Positions 1-8,362 of a DNA stretch of 64,000 nucleotides are shown piece after piece. The translations under genes were made by a program, and so were the position numbers. This DNA is from Hydrogenimonas urashimensis. Its GTDB lineage: Bacteria; Campylobacterota; Campylobacteria; Campylobacterales; Hydrogenimonadaceae. The stretch is taken from NCBI RefSeq assembly GCF_016593255.1, contig NZ_AP023212.1:1962001-2026000 (forward strand). Direction: 5' to 3'. The notes beneath the pieces are model-generated. The model saw only the letters and a list, made by a program, of their open reading frames with translations, had not been told where the DNA came from and searched no databases. How positions within the stretch are numbered: position 1 is the first letter of the stretch; each line of letters opens with the position of its first letter.

Positions 1-833
1 GCCAAACCGATGACTTGGTGCAGGTGGGGCAGAATAAAAATATAGGCCAGTGTCGAAAAGAGAAAGGAGAGGGTATAAACTGCGATCATCAGCGAAGGGT
101 GGGCGATGGGGGAGAAGACCGTATAGAGCGAAATGGCTGTTGCCAATGTTACCAGATAGAAACCGCCGGGCGGGTTGAACCAGATCCATGCCAGCGTCGC
201 CGTCCAGAAGATGAGAAAAGTCACCAGCGCTCCCAGCAGATGGTCGGGGTCGAAAAGGAGAAATTTCGCTCCTTTGGGAATGCCTGTGTCGGTCACTTCG
301 TCTCTTACTTTTGTATGCGAACCGAAGGGCCAGAGGTAGATGCTCACAAGGGTGAAGAGTATGACGCCAAAAGCGGTCATGGTGGCACGGTTGACACCGT
401 AGAGAAAGAGACCGTCGGTTTTGCCGCCCTGGAAGACGATCATCATCGTCATCGCCGAAAGCATGAAGATGGTTTTATCCCCCTGGTAGGCGTATCCCAG
501 ATAGAGAAACAGCGTCACCAGGCCAGAGAGTATAAGTAGATAGAGCGCCCTTTCCTGTGGCAGCCAGGCGATGAGGGCGATTCCCAGCACCGCACCGATG
601 AGGGTTCCTGTGATGCGCAGGAACCCCTTGAAAAGCGACTCTCCCATCGAGTGGCTCGCCGCGATGACGATGACGGTGATCGCCGCGGTGGATGCCCACT
701 GCCATCCCAACGCGAAAGGGATGAGATAGGCCAGGGTCACCGCCAGCGCCACTTTGATGGCGTAATGGGTTTGATCGCTAAGACGAAAAAGTCGTGTTAT
801 AAGCGATGGTCGTGCCGTGCTTGCCGTTTCCAC
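1..833 (-). CDS. FUSC-family membrane transporter, 3' end beyond window
   Basis: Reading leftward from a GTG start at 833-831, the frame stays open to the window edge (about 277 codons) and codes for a very hydrophobic protein. A short cytoplasmic N-terminus is followed by six or more membrane segments, including a stretch with YAIKVALAVTLAYLIPF and a later one with HSMGESLFKGFLRITGTLIGA. This arrangement matches the fusaric-acid-resistance/aromatic acid exporter (FUSC) family of inner-membrane proteins that export aromatic acids or similar compounds. An AAAGGGGAG ribosome site lies just before the GTG. Its C-terminal half, including the usual cytoplasmic domain, is outside the window. The substrate cannot be told from sequence. 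It is divergent from lgt. Confidence 0.72.
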   Translation of the reverse strand, partial: METASTARPSLITRLFRLSDQTHYAIKVALAVTLAYLIPFALGWQWASTAAITVIVIAASHSMGESLFKGFLRITGTLIGAVLGIALIAWLPQERALYLLILSGLVTLFLYLGYAYQGDKTIFMLSAMTMMIVFQGGKTDGLFLYGVNRATMTAFGVILFTLVSIYLWPFGSHTKVRDEVTDTGIPKGAKFLLFDPDHLLGALVTFLIFWTATLAWIWFNPPGGFYLVTLATAISLYTVFSPIAHPSLMIAVYTLSFLFSTLAYIFILPHLHQVIGL

Positions 834-866
834 ACTCCCCTTTCCCGTGAATTCGTTTCGGGATAA

Positions 867-872
867 ATTATA
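867..872 (-). promoter_or_regulatory. -10 element for the FUSC-family gene
   Basis: A perfect TATAAT on the minus strand lies 33 bases upstream of the GTG start. No good -35 is visible, which is usual for Campylobacterota. It is back to back with the lgt promoter about 50 bases away. Confidence 0.5.
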
Positions 873-921
873 ACAAAGCAAAACAAAACTTTTGATGATA
901 AATATCGGAGGGTACGAATGG

Positions 922-927
922 TATAAT
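922..927 (+). promoter_or_regulatory. -10 element for the lgt operon
   Basis: TATAAT about 35 bases upstream of the lgt GTG codon, followed by the AGAAAGGAGGG ribosome site at roughly 948-958. It probably drives lgt and the two genes that overlap it downstream. Confidence 0.55.
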
Positions 928-961
928 CGTGTAAACATCTAAGCGGTAGAAAGGAGGGTGC

Positions 962-1756
962 GTGAAACATTGGGTATGGCAGACCGATCCCGTTCTTTTC
1001 CGTATCGGGCCGTTGTCGCTGCACTGGTATGGGCTCATGTTCATATCGGGGCTTCTTCTGGGCTACGGCTTGCTGCGCGGCATTTACAGGCGGGAGGGGA
1101 GAGACCCGGAGATGGTGGACATACTTTTTCTCTATGCCACCGTCGGCATTCTCGTGGGGGCCAGGCTGATGCACTGTCTCGCCTACGAACCCGATCGTTA
1201 TCTGCGCCATCCTTTGGAGATTCTTTACTTCTGGAAGGGGGGGCTGGCCAGTCATGGCGGTATGCTCGGGGTCATCGCGGCCGCCTGGCTCTTCTGTCGC
1301 CGTTACAAAGAGTCGCTGCTGTGGCTGCTTTCGCGCATGAGCATACCCGGGACCCTTGTAGCTGCTTTCGTGCGCATCGGCAACTTTTTCAACTCCGAAA
1401 TCCTCGGCCTTCCTTCCGACGTACCCTGGGCGGTCGTCTTCGCCAGAATCGACCGCATTCCGCGTCATCCCGTGCAGCTGTACGAGTCGGCGGCCTATTT
1501 TCTGCTTTTTTTCCTTCTATTGTTTCTCTATTTCCGGCTCGATTCGAAACGGGCTACACTGATTCTACCCGGTATTTTTCTGGTTCTGATGTTCTCTGTT
1601 CGTTTTGTACTGGAGTATTTCAAAACGGAGCAGGCCGATTACGTAACGGGCCTTCCTTTCACCGTCGGGCAGCTGTTGAGCTTTCCCGCCATACTTTTGG
1701 GGGTTGTCTGGCTTGTTGTTGCCAAAAGAGCGATGCGCAAGGGTGAGCGGGTGTGA
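962..1756 (+). CDS. lgt: Prolipoprotein diacylglyceryl transferase Lgt
   Basis: A 264-residue inner-membrane enzyme that transfers diacylglyceryl from phosphatidylglycerol to the lipobox cysteine of prolipoproteins, the first step of lipoprotein maturation. About seven hydrophobic segments are visible. The Lgt signature RIGNFFNSE, with its essential arginine, is present near residue 140, and the HPVQLYE motif follows near residue 175. Length is normal for the family. The start is GTG, chosen because a strong AAAGGAGGG site lies just upstream; another GTG four bases earlier is in a different frame. It overlaps the next gene by four bases (GTGA), so it is cotranscribed with the activase genes, although I see no functional link to them. 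Confidence 0.95.
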   Translation: MKHWVWQTDPVLFRIGPLSLHWYGLMFISGLLLGYGLLRGIYRREGRDPEMVDILFLYATVGILVGARLMHCLAYEPDRYLRHPLEILYFWKGGLASHGGMLGVIAAAWLFCRRYKESLLWLLSRMSIPGTLVAAFVRIGNFFNSEILGLPSDVPWAVVFARIDRIPRHPVQLYESAAYFLLFFLLLFLYFRLDSKRATLILPGIFLVLMFSVRFVLEYFKTEQADYVTGLPFTVGQLLSFPAILLGVVWLVVAKRAMRKGERV

Positions 1757-4700
1757 AAAGATCGGTGCGCTACCGTCTTGGCATCGATGTCGGCTCCACG
1801 ACGGTGAAGTACGTGGTCTGCGACGATGATCTCGATATCGTCGAAAAGGAGTACACTCCTCATGAAACACGGCAGGCGGCGAAACTGCTGGAGCTTTTGA
1901 GCGGGTTGGCCCGGCGGAGGCCGGAGATTTTCGAACGAATCGACAGTGCCCATATCACCGGATCCGGCGCAGCGCCGCTGACCGAACCTCTGGGCGCAGG
2001 GTTCGTTCAGGAGGTCAATGCCGTCGTGCTCGCCGTGGAGCATTTTCACCCCAATGTCCGCAGTATCGTGGAGCTGGGTGGGCAGGATGCCAAAATCATC
2101 CATTTCCGGGAAGCGGATGACGGCACCCGCTCGATTATCACATCGATGAACGACAAGTGTGCTTCGGGCACCGGTGCTACCATCGAGAAGTGTACGCTGA
2201 AGATCGGAATGCCTTCAGGGCGTCTGCACAATCTTCAATTCGATCCCGAAAAACTCCACCATGTTGCCGCCAAATGCGGGGTCTTCGCCGAAACGGATAT
2301 CGTCAACCTTCTGAAAAACTCCATTCCCCCGGAAGAGATCATGAACTCCCTGGCCGACGCCATCGTGATGCAGAACCTCACCGTATTGACAAGGGGGAAC
2401 ACCCTTTTGCCCGATGTCCTGTTGCTGGGCGGCCCAAACACCTATCTTCCTTTTCTGCAGGCGTGTTGGCGCTATCGGATCGCGGAACTTTGGCGCGAAA
2501 GAGGCATTCCCTGCGACCCGGAAGAGCTTGAAGAGCGGATTATCGTGCCCGAAAATGCCCAGTATTATGCCGCCTTCGGGGCGATTCTCCACGGTTTTCG
2601 TCAAAAAGCCCCGGCATTCCGGGGACTTGGGATGTTGGAAACGGCGGTGCGCCGCTACACTTCGGTCCGCCGTCCGGGAAGTGGTGCGCCGCTGGCAGAG
2701 AGCGCCGAAGAGCTTGAAGCTTTCAGGAAAAAATACGAGTTGCCGCAGCCATCTTTCACGGCACCCGGAGAGAAAAAGGCATGCTGGCTGGGCATCGACG
2801 GCGGTTCCACGAGCTCCAAAGCGGTGGTGTGCGACCAAAGGGGCGAGATTCTTTTCAAGGCCTATCGCCTCTCCGGGGGCAACCCCATCGAAGACATCCT
2901 CTTTTTGCTGCGGCAGATTCGCGACTTCGACAGCCACGGCAGACTGGAGATTCGCGGCTTCGGCGTCACGGGATACGCCGCCGACGTTCTGGAAAGTGCA
3001 CTGGGAGCCGATGTCAATATCATCGAAACGGTGGCGCATATGCGAAGCGCCCAGTCGATCTTCGGGGAGGATGTCGATGTCATCTGCGACGTGGGAGGGC
3101 AGGATATCAAAGTGCTCTTCCTCGAAAACGGAATGCTCAAAAACTTCCGACTCTCCAATCAGTGCAGCGCGGGCAACGGGATGCTGCTGCAGAGTATGGC
3201 GAAGCAGTTCGGCGTGCCGATGGAACGGTTCGCCGACGTGGCGTTCAAAGCGACTCAGACACCCCGTTTCAACTACGGCTGCGCCGTCTTTCTCGATACC
3301 GACCGTGTCAATTTTCAAAAAGAGGGCTACACCAAAGAGGAGCTTTTCGCGGGAATCGCGAAAGTTCTTCCCAAAAACATCTGGCAGTACGTGGTGCAAA
3401 GCTCCAACCTGGCGCGGCTGGGCCGACGATTTGTCCTGCAGGGGGGCACCCAGCGCAACCTGGCGGCCCTGAAGGCACAGGTGGATTACATTGAACGCAA
3501 GGTGCCGGGGGCGGAGGTGCTGCTGCATCCCCACTGTGCCGAAGCCGGCGCCCACGGTGCGGCCATCGAAGCAATACGCCGCACCCTGGAGAGAGGGCAC
3601 AGCCTTTTCGTGGGTCTCGAAAAGGCCCTGAAGCTCACCTACACCACCCGGACCGACGAAGAGACTCGCTGTCGCTTCTGCCCCAACCACTGCGCCCGCA
3701 CTTTTGTCGATACCAGGATTCCCGGCAGCGATCCGGTCCGGTACATTGCCGGTTTCGCCTGCGAAAAGGGGACCGTCGAATCGCCCGAAGCCCTCAAAGC
3801 GTTGGAAACGAAGCGCAAAGCGTTGCAGCGCTTTGTTCCCAACCTGGTTCGCACCGATGCGACACGGCTTTTTGAGACGGCTTTTTCGAAGGCTTCCGGT
3901 GAGTCACAGATGCCCCCAGAGGGTGAACGGATATCGTCCCGACTCTGCCTTCCTCTCTTCGGGACCTCCTGGTCCCCGGTGCTCCATTTGTCTCTGTCTA
4001 GGCGATTTCGACGTGCCGCGCCCGAAGCCCGTCGCCGACGCAGGAAGGTTGTCGTGGGGATTCCCCGCGTCCTTAACCTCTACAACGCGGCGCCGCTGCT
4101 CGTGTCGTACCTGACGGCGCTCGGCGTACCGCCAAGGCAGATTCTCTTCTCTGATTTCACCAGCGAGAAACGCTACCTCGAGGGAGCCAGACAGGGATCG
4201 GTGGATGCCTGTTTCCCAGCCAAGGCGGCACTGGCCCATCTGCATTCGCTGCTTTTCGCTCCGAAATTCCGTACGAAAGGGATCACCCATATCTGGTTCC
4301 CCTCCATCGTGTCGCTGCCCTCGCGCATCTCCCATGCGATGGGCCATGCGGCCTGCCCGGTGGTGACGGGCACGCCAAAAGTGGTTTACAGCGCCCTGGT
4401 CAAAGAGCGCGACATATTCGAAGAAAAAAAGATCCGATACCTCGACGTCGCCCTGGATCTGGCGGAACCCGAACTCGTGGCCCGGCAGCTTTATAAACTC
4501 TGGAAAGAGCCGCTGGGAATCACTCGGGACGAGAACGACTGGGCAGTGCGCCATGCCTACGAACGGCTGGAAGCGTTCGAGAAACAGATGCAGGAGGAGG
4601 GGAAACGGATTCTGGAGAGTGCCGAAAGAGAGGGCCGTGTGGTCCTACTGATACTGGGTCGCCCCTACCATGCCGACCCGGGACTCAACCACGACATTCC

Positions 4701-5145
4701 GGAGATGTTCCAGTCGCTCGGGTATCCGGTGCTTTCGATGCGCTCCATTCCCAAAGACCCTCTCTGGCTTCACCGCTGGTTCGCCGAAGAGATCGCGGCC
4801 GGGCTTGTAGCCGACTGCTTCGATATCCGGGATGTCTGGCCCGAGAACTTTTCCGCCAATTCGGCGCAGAAAGTCTGGGCGGCCAAATTCGCTGCCCGTC
4901 ACCCCAACGTGGCCGTCGTGGACCTGAGCAGTTTCAAATGTGGCCACGATGCACCGATCTACGCCATAATCGACAAGATTCTGGGCGCCAGCCGTACACC
5001 CCACCTGGCGCTGCACGACATCGACGCCAACAAGCCGGGAGGATCCATCAACATCCGCATCAAAACCTTCGCTTACACGCTGGAGGAGTACCGGCGGCAA
5101 CTGGTAAAAGCCCATGTGACATTTCATGAAAAGGCCGAAGCGTGA
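1753..5145 (+). CDS. Double-ASKHA CoA-dehydratase activase-like protein (BcrA/BadF/HgdC family)
   Basis: A 1130-residue protein with two copies of the BcrA/BadF/BzdG/HgdC ATPase fold. Copy one begins LGIDVGSTTVK and carries GGQDAKI, KCASGTG (Cys near 136) and KCGVFAE (Cys near 175). Copy two begins near residue 345 with GIDGGSTS and carries GGQDIKV, QCSAGNG (near 470) and GCAVFLD (near 510). In HgdC such cysteines hold a 4Fe-4S cluster between subunits, and ATP hydrolysis drives low-potential electron transfer to a 2-hydroxyacyl-CoA dehydratase or benzoyl-CoA reductase. A CRFCPNHC motif near 640 suggests a further metal site. The remaining C-terminal ~450 residues resemble the DUF2229/COG3580 part of large activase-related proteins. 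It overlaps lgt and the next gene by four bases each. The physiological substrate is unknown; I call the family, not the reaction. Confidence 0.85.
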   Translation: MKRSVRYRLGIDVGSTTVKYVVCDDDLDIVEKEYTPHETRQAAKLLELLSGLARRRPEIFERIDSAHITGSGAAPLTEPLGAGFVQEVNAVVLAVEHFHPNVRSIVELGGQDAKIIHFREADDGTRSIITSMNDKCASGTGATIEKCTLKIGMPSGRLHNLQFDPEKLHHVAAKCGVFAETDIVNLLKNSIPPEEIMNSLADAIVMQNLTVLTRGNTLLPDVLLLGGPNTYLPFLQACWRYRIAELWRERGIPCDPEELEERIIVPENAQYYAAFGAILHGFRQKAPAFRGLGMLETAVRRYTSVRRPGSGAPLAESAEELEAFRKKYELPQPSFTAPGEKKACWLGIDGGSTSSKAVVCDQRGEILFKAYRLSGGNPIEDILFLLRQIRDFDSHGRLEIRGFGVTGYAADVLESALGADVNIIETVAHMRSAQSIFGEDVDVICDVGGQDIKVLFLENGMLKNFRLSNQCSAGNGMLLQSMAKQFGVPMERFADVAFKATQTPRFNYGCAVFLDTDRVNFQKEGYTKEELFAGIAKVLPKNIWQYVVQSSNLARLGRRFVLQGGTQRNLAALKAQVDYIERKVPGAEVLLHPHCAEAGAHGAAIEAIRRTLERGHSLFVGLEKALKLTYTTRTDEETRCRFCPNHCARTFVDTRIPGSDPVRYIAGFACEKGTVESPEALKALETKRKALQRFVPNLVRTDATRLFETAFSKASGESQMPPEGERISSRLCLPLFGTSWSPVLHLSLSRRFRRAAPEARRRRRKVVVGIPRVLNLYNAAPLLVSYLTALGVPPRQILFSDFTSEKRYLEGARQGSVDACFPAKAALAHLHSLLFAPKFRTKGITHIWFPSIVSLPSRISHAMGHAACPVVTGTPKVVYSALVKERDIFEEKKIRYLDVALDLAEPELVARQLYKLWKEPLGITRDENDWAVRHAYERLEAFEKQMQEEGKRILESAEREGRVVLLILGRPYHADPGLNHDIPEMFQSLGYPVLSMRSIPKDPLWLHRWFAEEIAAGLVADCFDIRDVWPENFSANSAQKVWAAKFAARHPNVAVVDLSSFKCGHDAPIYAIIDKILGASRTPHLALHDIDANKPGGSINIRIKTFAYTLEEYRRQLVKAHVTFHEKAEA

Positions 5146-6518
5146 GCCGGTGCCCCAACGAACGCCAAAGCGGCCAAAACGGTTCACTGACCTATCTTCA
5201 TCGCGATATCTCGCAGTGGAGGGAGCGTATCGTCAACACGTTCTTGGACGACGAACGGGGAAAAACGACCATCCTGTTCGGCGGCCTTTCGCTGATGCGC
5301 GACTCTCTCATCGCCGCCGCCCTCCGCTCGCTGGGGGAGCGTTTCGTTCCTCTTCCCGAGCCCGGTTTCGAAGCCTTCCGCACCGGCAAGGCGTTCGGCA
5401 ACAAGGGACAATGCAACCCGACCTATTTCAACGTGGGGAATCTGGTCAACTATCTTGTTCGCCTGCGGGATGAAGAGGGCATTCCCACCGAACGGATCAT
5501 CAGGGAATACTGCTATGTCACGGCCGGCGGGTGCGGCCCCTGCCGCTTCGGTATGTATATCACGGAATACCGAAAGGCGTTGCGCGATGCCGGTTTCGAA
5601 GGGTTCCGGATTTTTGGTTTCGAGCATACCCGGGGCATTTTCCAGTCGGTGGGCGAGACGGAGGGATTCGGCTTCTCCCCCCGCTTTTTTGTGACTCTGC
5701 TGCGTGCGGTGATGATAGGCGACATGCTTGCCCTGCTGGGATACAGAATGCGTCCCTATGAAAAAGAGAAAGGCAGTGTGGATGCGGCGCTCGCTCGCTG
5801 CAGAAAGCTGGTGGAAGAGGCTTTTGAAAACCGCCGCTCTTTGGTTTTCGCGCTGCGCCGGTGCCGAAAAACGCTCGATGCCGTGCCTTTGGACAACACC
5901 CTCAACAAACCGAAAGTACTGGTGATCGGGGAGTTTTGGGCGGCACTGACGGAGGGTGAGGGCAATTACCGCCTTTTCAGGTTTCTGGAAGAGGAAGGCG
6001 CGGAGGTGATGGCCCAGCCCGCCACGGCCCGGCTGCTGCTCAATATTTGGGAAGCGAAGTACGAAGCCACCAAACGTGCCGGGCTTTGGAAAAGCACCAT
6101 GTCTCTCTTGGACGTTTCAGCCACGAAATTCTGGGTTTTCAACCGCCTGGCGAAAATCGGTCTTCTCGCCCAGTGGAAACTCTATGCCAAAGCCGTGGGG
6201 CTTGACTTCTACAGGCTTCCTGACGTCGACCGCCTGGCGCGGCTCGCCGAACCCTACTACACACTTGATGCCACCGGCGGAGAGGGTCACATGGAAGTGG
6301 CGCATTTCATCGAATGCGCCCAACAGGGGTGTGCCGACCTGGTCATCAGCGTCAAACCCTTCGGGTGCATGCCATCCTCCGCCGTCTCCGACGGCATTCA
6401 GACCCTTGTTGCCTCGAAATTTCCCCAGCTTCCCTTTCTCTCCGTCGAAACATCCGGTGAAGGAGCCGTCAATTTCTACTCCCGCGTGCAGATGGCACTG
6501 CATCGGGCAAAAGGGTAG
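5142..6518 (+). CDS. 2-hydroxyacyl-CoA dehydratase D-component-like protein (COG3581 type)
   Basis: A 458-residue soluble protein that begins at a GTG overlapping the activase stop (GTGA). It resembles the HgdB-like/COG3581 portion that, in many anaerobes, is the C-terminal part of a single ~1400-residue activase-related protein. Conserved cysteine spots include GQCNPTYFNVGN near residue 90, TAGGCGPCRFGMY near 130, and CAQQGCADLVISVKPFGCMPSS near 390-410, consistent with Fe-S cluster binding. It is almost certainly the partner of the preceding double activase. Together they may couple ATP hydrolysis to a difficult reduction, but no acyl-CoA-specific gene lies nearby. The family assignment is fairly secure; the substrate is not known. 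Confidence 0.8.
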   Translation: MSRCPNERQSGQNGSLTYLHRDISQWRERIVNTFLDDERGKTTILFGGLSLMRDSLIAAALRSLGERFVPLPEPGFEAFRTGKAFGNKGQCNPTYFNVGNLVNYLVRLRDEEGIPTERIIREYCYVTAGGCGPCRFGMYITEYRKALRDAGFEGFRIFGFEHTRGIFQSVGETEGFGFSPRFFVTLLRAVMIGDMLALLGYRMRPYEKEKGSVDAALARCRKLVEEAFENRRSLVFALRRCRKTLDAVPLDNTLNKPKVLVIGEFWAALTEGEGNYRLFRFLEEEGAEVMAQPATARLLLNIWEAKYEATKRAGLWKSTMSLLDVSATKFWVFNRLAKIGLLAQWKLYAKAVGLDFYRLPDVDRLARLAEPYYTLDATGGEGHMEVAHFIECAQQGCADLVISVKPFGCMPSSAVSDGIQTLVASKFPQLPFLSVETSGEGAVNFYSRVQMALHRAKG

Positions 6519-6622
6519 ATACATGAATGCCGCACAGGAAACGGCTTTCGCTTCGGTTTATGTTCTGTATTAGGAAAAACCCTCTTTCGAAAAATTACTT
6601 TTACGAGCGCCTTCAAGGTTCT

Positions 6623-6652
6623 GGATGGTTAATATGCTATAATGCGCCATCC
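6623..6652 (+). promoter_or_regulatory. DEAD-box helicase promoter inside an inverted repeat
   Basis: A perfect TATAAT at 6638-6643 sits between GGATGG (6623-6628) and CCATCC (6647-6652), which form an inverted repeat around the -10. The arrangement could be an operator for a repressor, or it may be chance. Transcription would start near 6650, about 200 bases before the helicase ATG. Confidence 0.5.
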
Positions 6653-6845
6653 TGATCGACCGGTTGTACCGGTCGCCAATCTCCATCTACCGCAAATATA
6701 CTCTCCAAGGTATATTTACCGGATGGGCACCGAAGGCACTTGCTTGGGAAGCGTTTGCGTGCCGTCGGTAAATAGACTGGACGATCGACATTTCATCTGA
6801 TGTGTCGAGAGAAAAGCTATATATCACTACAAAGAGAAGTTATCC
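6650..6845 (+). promoter_or_regulatory. Highly structured 5' leader of the DEAD-box helicase mRNA
   Basis: Between the probable transcription start and the ATG at 6846 nearly every segment can pair. Hairpin 1 is a perfect 8-bp stem with a 3-nt loop (6657-6664 with 6668-6675). Stem 2 pairs ATTTACCG (6714-6721) with CGGTAAAT (6766-6773) and encloses GGCAC/GTGCC (6735-6739 with 6759-6763) and GCTT/AAGC (6742-6745 with 6749-6752). Hairpin 3 pairs TCGACA (6785-6790) with TGTCGA (6803-6808). The last ~35 bases before the ATG are unstructured and A-rich, with no strong Shine-Dalgarno. Bacterial cold-shock helicase genes often have long regulated leaders, so autoregulation by the helicase is a reasonable guess. 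I do not recognise a named RNA family. The bases before it (6519-6622) show nothing else. Confidence 0.6.
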
Positions 6846-8291
6846 ATGAGTCAAAAGGTCGTCGAGCACGAACACGAACAGCCATCCACCATGCGTTTTT
6901 CCGATTTCGGATTCAAACAGCCGATCATGCGCGCCATTCAGCGCATGGGGTTCCAGGTACCCAGCCCGATCCAGGAGAAGGTGATTCCTTTGATTCTGGA
7001 GGGCAAAGATGTCGTTGGGCAGGCCCATACGGGTACGGGAAAAACCGCCGCTTTCGGGCTGCCGGCGCTCAACAACATCGAATGGCGCAACGGGGTACAG
7101 TTGCTGGTCATCACTCCGACCCGCGAGCTGGCGACCCAGGTGAGCGACGAGCTTTTCAGCCTGGGGCGTTTCGCGGGCATCCGCACCGTCAGCGTCTATG
7201 GCGGCCAGAGCTACCGCCGCCAGCTCGATCTGATCGGCCGCGGGGCGCAGGTGGTCGTGGCGACGCCGGGCCGGCTTCTGGATATGCTCAGCTCCGGCAA
7301 GCTCGAGGATTTCAACCCGGCCATCGTCGTTCTGGACGAAGCGGACGAGATGCTCGATATGGGCTTTCTGGACGACATCAAAGAGATTTTCAGTTACCTG
7401 CCCCAGCAGCGCCAGACACTGCTCTTTTCGGCGACGATGCCCGAACCGATCAAAGATCTGGCCCGCCATATTCTCTACCATCCGGAGTTTGTTTCAGTCA
7501 CCAAAAAGGAGACCACCAACAAGGACATACGCCAGCTTTACTACGTCATTGAGGAGAAAGACCGTGACGAAGCGATCGTGCGGCTGCTGGACAAGGAGGA
7601 GCCGACGAAAGCGATCGTCTTTTGCCGGATGAAGCGGGAGGTGGACCGGGTCGCCGAGCTGCTGCAGGCTCGGGGCATCAACGCCCGCGGACTGCACGGC
7701 GACATGGAGATGCGTGAACGCATGGAGGTCATCAAAGGTTTCCGCGGCCGGGACATCGACATTCTGGTCGCCACCGACGTGGCGGCGCGGGGGCTCAATA
7801 TCGAAAACGTCAGCCATGTCTTCAACTACCATATTCCTTTCGATCCGGAAAGCTACGTCCACCGCATCGGCCGCACGGGCCGTGCGGGTAAGAAAGGTAC
7901 GGCGATAACGCTGGTAACGCCCCTGGAGTTCAAAGAGCTGGAGCGCATCCGTCAGAAAGTGGGAACGAAGATGGAGTACGGTTTCGTCGACGAAGCCGGA
8001 GAGAGCGCCGAAGGCATGAGTGAACGATTTCTCGATGCCCTGCGTGAACAGGACATCGACCAGGAGGCGGTGAAGATTTACGAAAGACTCGTCGGGGATA
8101 TGGCGCCTCAGAAGGTCGCTTACAAACTCATCTCCATGATTCTTAAAAAGGGCGTTCTCGCCGCAGGCGATGGCATCGGTCTGAGTAAAGAAGAGGTCGA
8201 GCGTCTGATGGCGATGCACGACATCGAAGAGAAACCCAAAAAGAAAAGCGGCGGACGTCGGCGCAGCGGCGGAAACCGGCGGAGACGATGA
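6846..8291 (+). CDS. DEAD-box ATP-dependent RNA helicase (CsdA/RhlE-like)
   Basis: A 481-residue RNA helicase that unwinds structured RNA in mRNA decay, ribosome assembly or cold adaptation. The motifs appear in order: the aromatic F and Q-motif region (FGFKQPIMRAIQRMGF...PSPIQ), motif I AHTGTGKT, Ia PTRELA, II DEAD within DEADEMLDMGF, III SAT, then domain-2 motifs VATDVAARG and HRIGRTGRAG. After the helicase core a ~70-residue helical region is followed by a basic Arg/Gly/Ser tail (KKKSGGRRRSGGNRRRR), typical of nonspecific RNA binding. It is monocistronic, with a long structured leader and a terminator just downstream. Which of the DeaD, RhlE or RhlB roles it has cannot be settled from motifs alone. 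Confidence 0.93.
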   Translation: MSQKVVEHEHEQPSTMRFSDFGFKQPIMRAIQRMGFQVPSPIQEKVIPLILEGKDVVGQAHTGTGKTAAFGLPALNNIEWRNGVQLLVITPTRELATQVSDELFSLGRFAGIRTVSVYGGQSYRRQLDLIGRGAQVVVATPGRLLDMLSSGKLEDFNPAIVVLDEADEMLDMGFLDDIKEIFSYLPQQRQTLLFSATMPEPIKDLARHILYHPEFVSVTKKETTNKDIRQLYYVIEEKDRDEAIVRLLDKEEPTKAIVFCRMKREVDRVAELLQARGINARGLHGDMEMRERMEVIKGFRGRDIDILVATDVAARGLNIENVSHVFNYHIPFDPESYVHRIGRTGRAGKKGTAITLVTPLEFKELERIRQKVGTKMEYGFVDEAGESAEGMSERFLDALREQDIDQEAVKIYERLVGDMAPQKVAYKLISMILKKGVLAAGDGIGLSKEEVERLMAMHDIEEKPKKKSGGRRRSGGNRRRR

Positions 8292-8333
8292 GTTCGGTGA
8301 AAAGTTAAAAACTAAAAACTAAAAGTTTTGAAT

Positions 8334-8360
8334 GGTCGCTTCGCGACCTTCTATATTTTT
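8334..8360 (+). terminator. Rho-independent terminator after the helicase
   Basis: GGTCGC-TTC-GCGACC forms a perfect 6-bp stem with a 3-base loop at 8334-8348, followed by a T-rich tract to about 8360. It lies between the helicase stop and the start of the flavoprotein gene, which begins almost inside the T-tract. Confidence 0.6.
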
Positions 8361-8362
8361 TA

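Noticed and set aside
2215-3690. A 491-codon antisense frame inside the activase gene
   Set aside because: Same explanation; the plus-strand reading has all family motifs and overlaps its neighbours correctly.
8290-8332. Short direct repeat AAAACTAAAAACTAAAAG before the terminator
   Set aside because: Only a few A-rich units in an intergenic spacer; not an array or mobile-element end.
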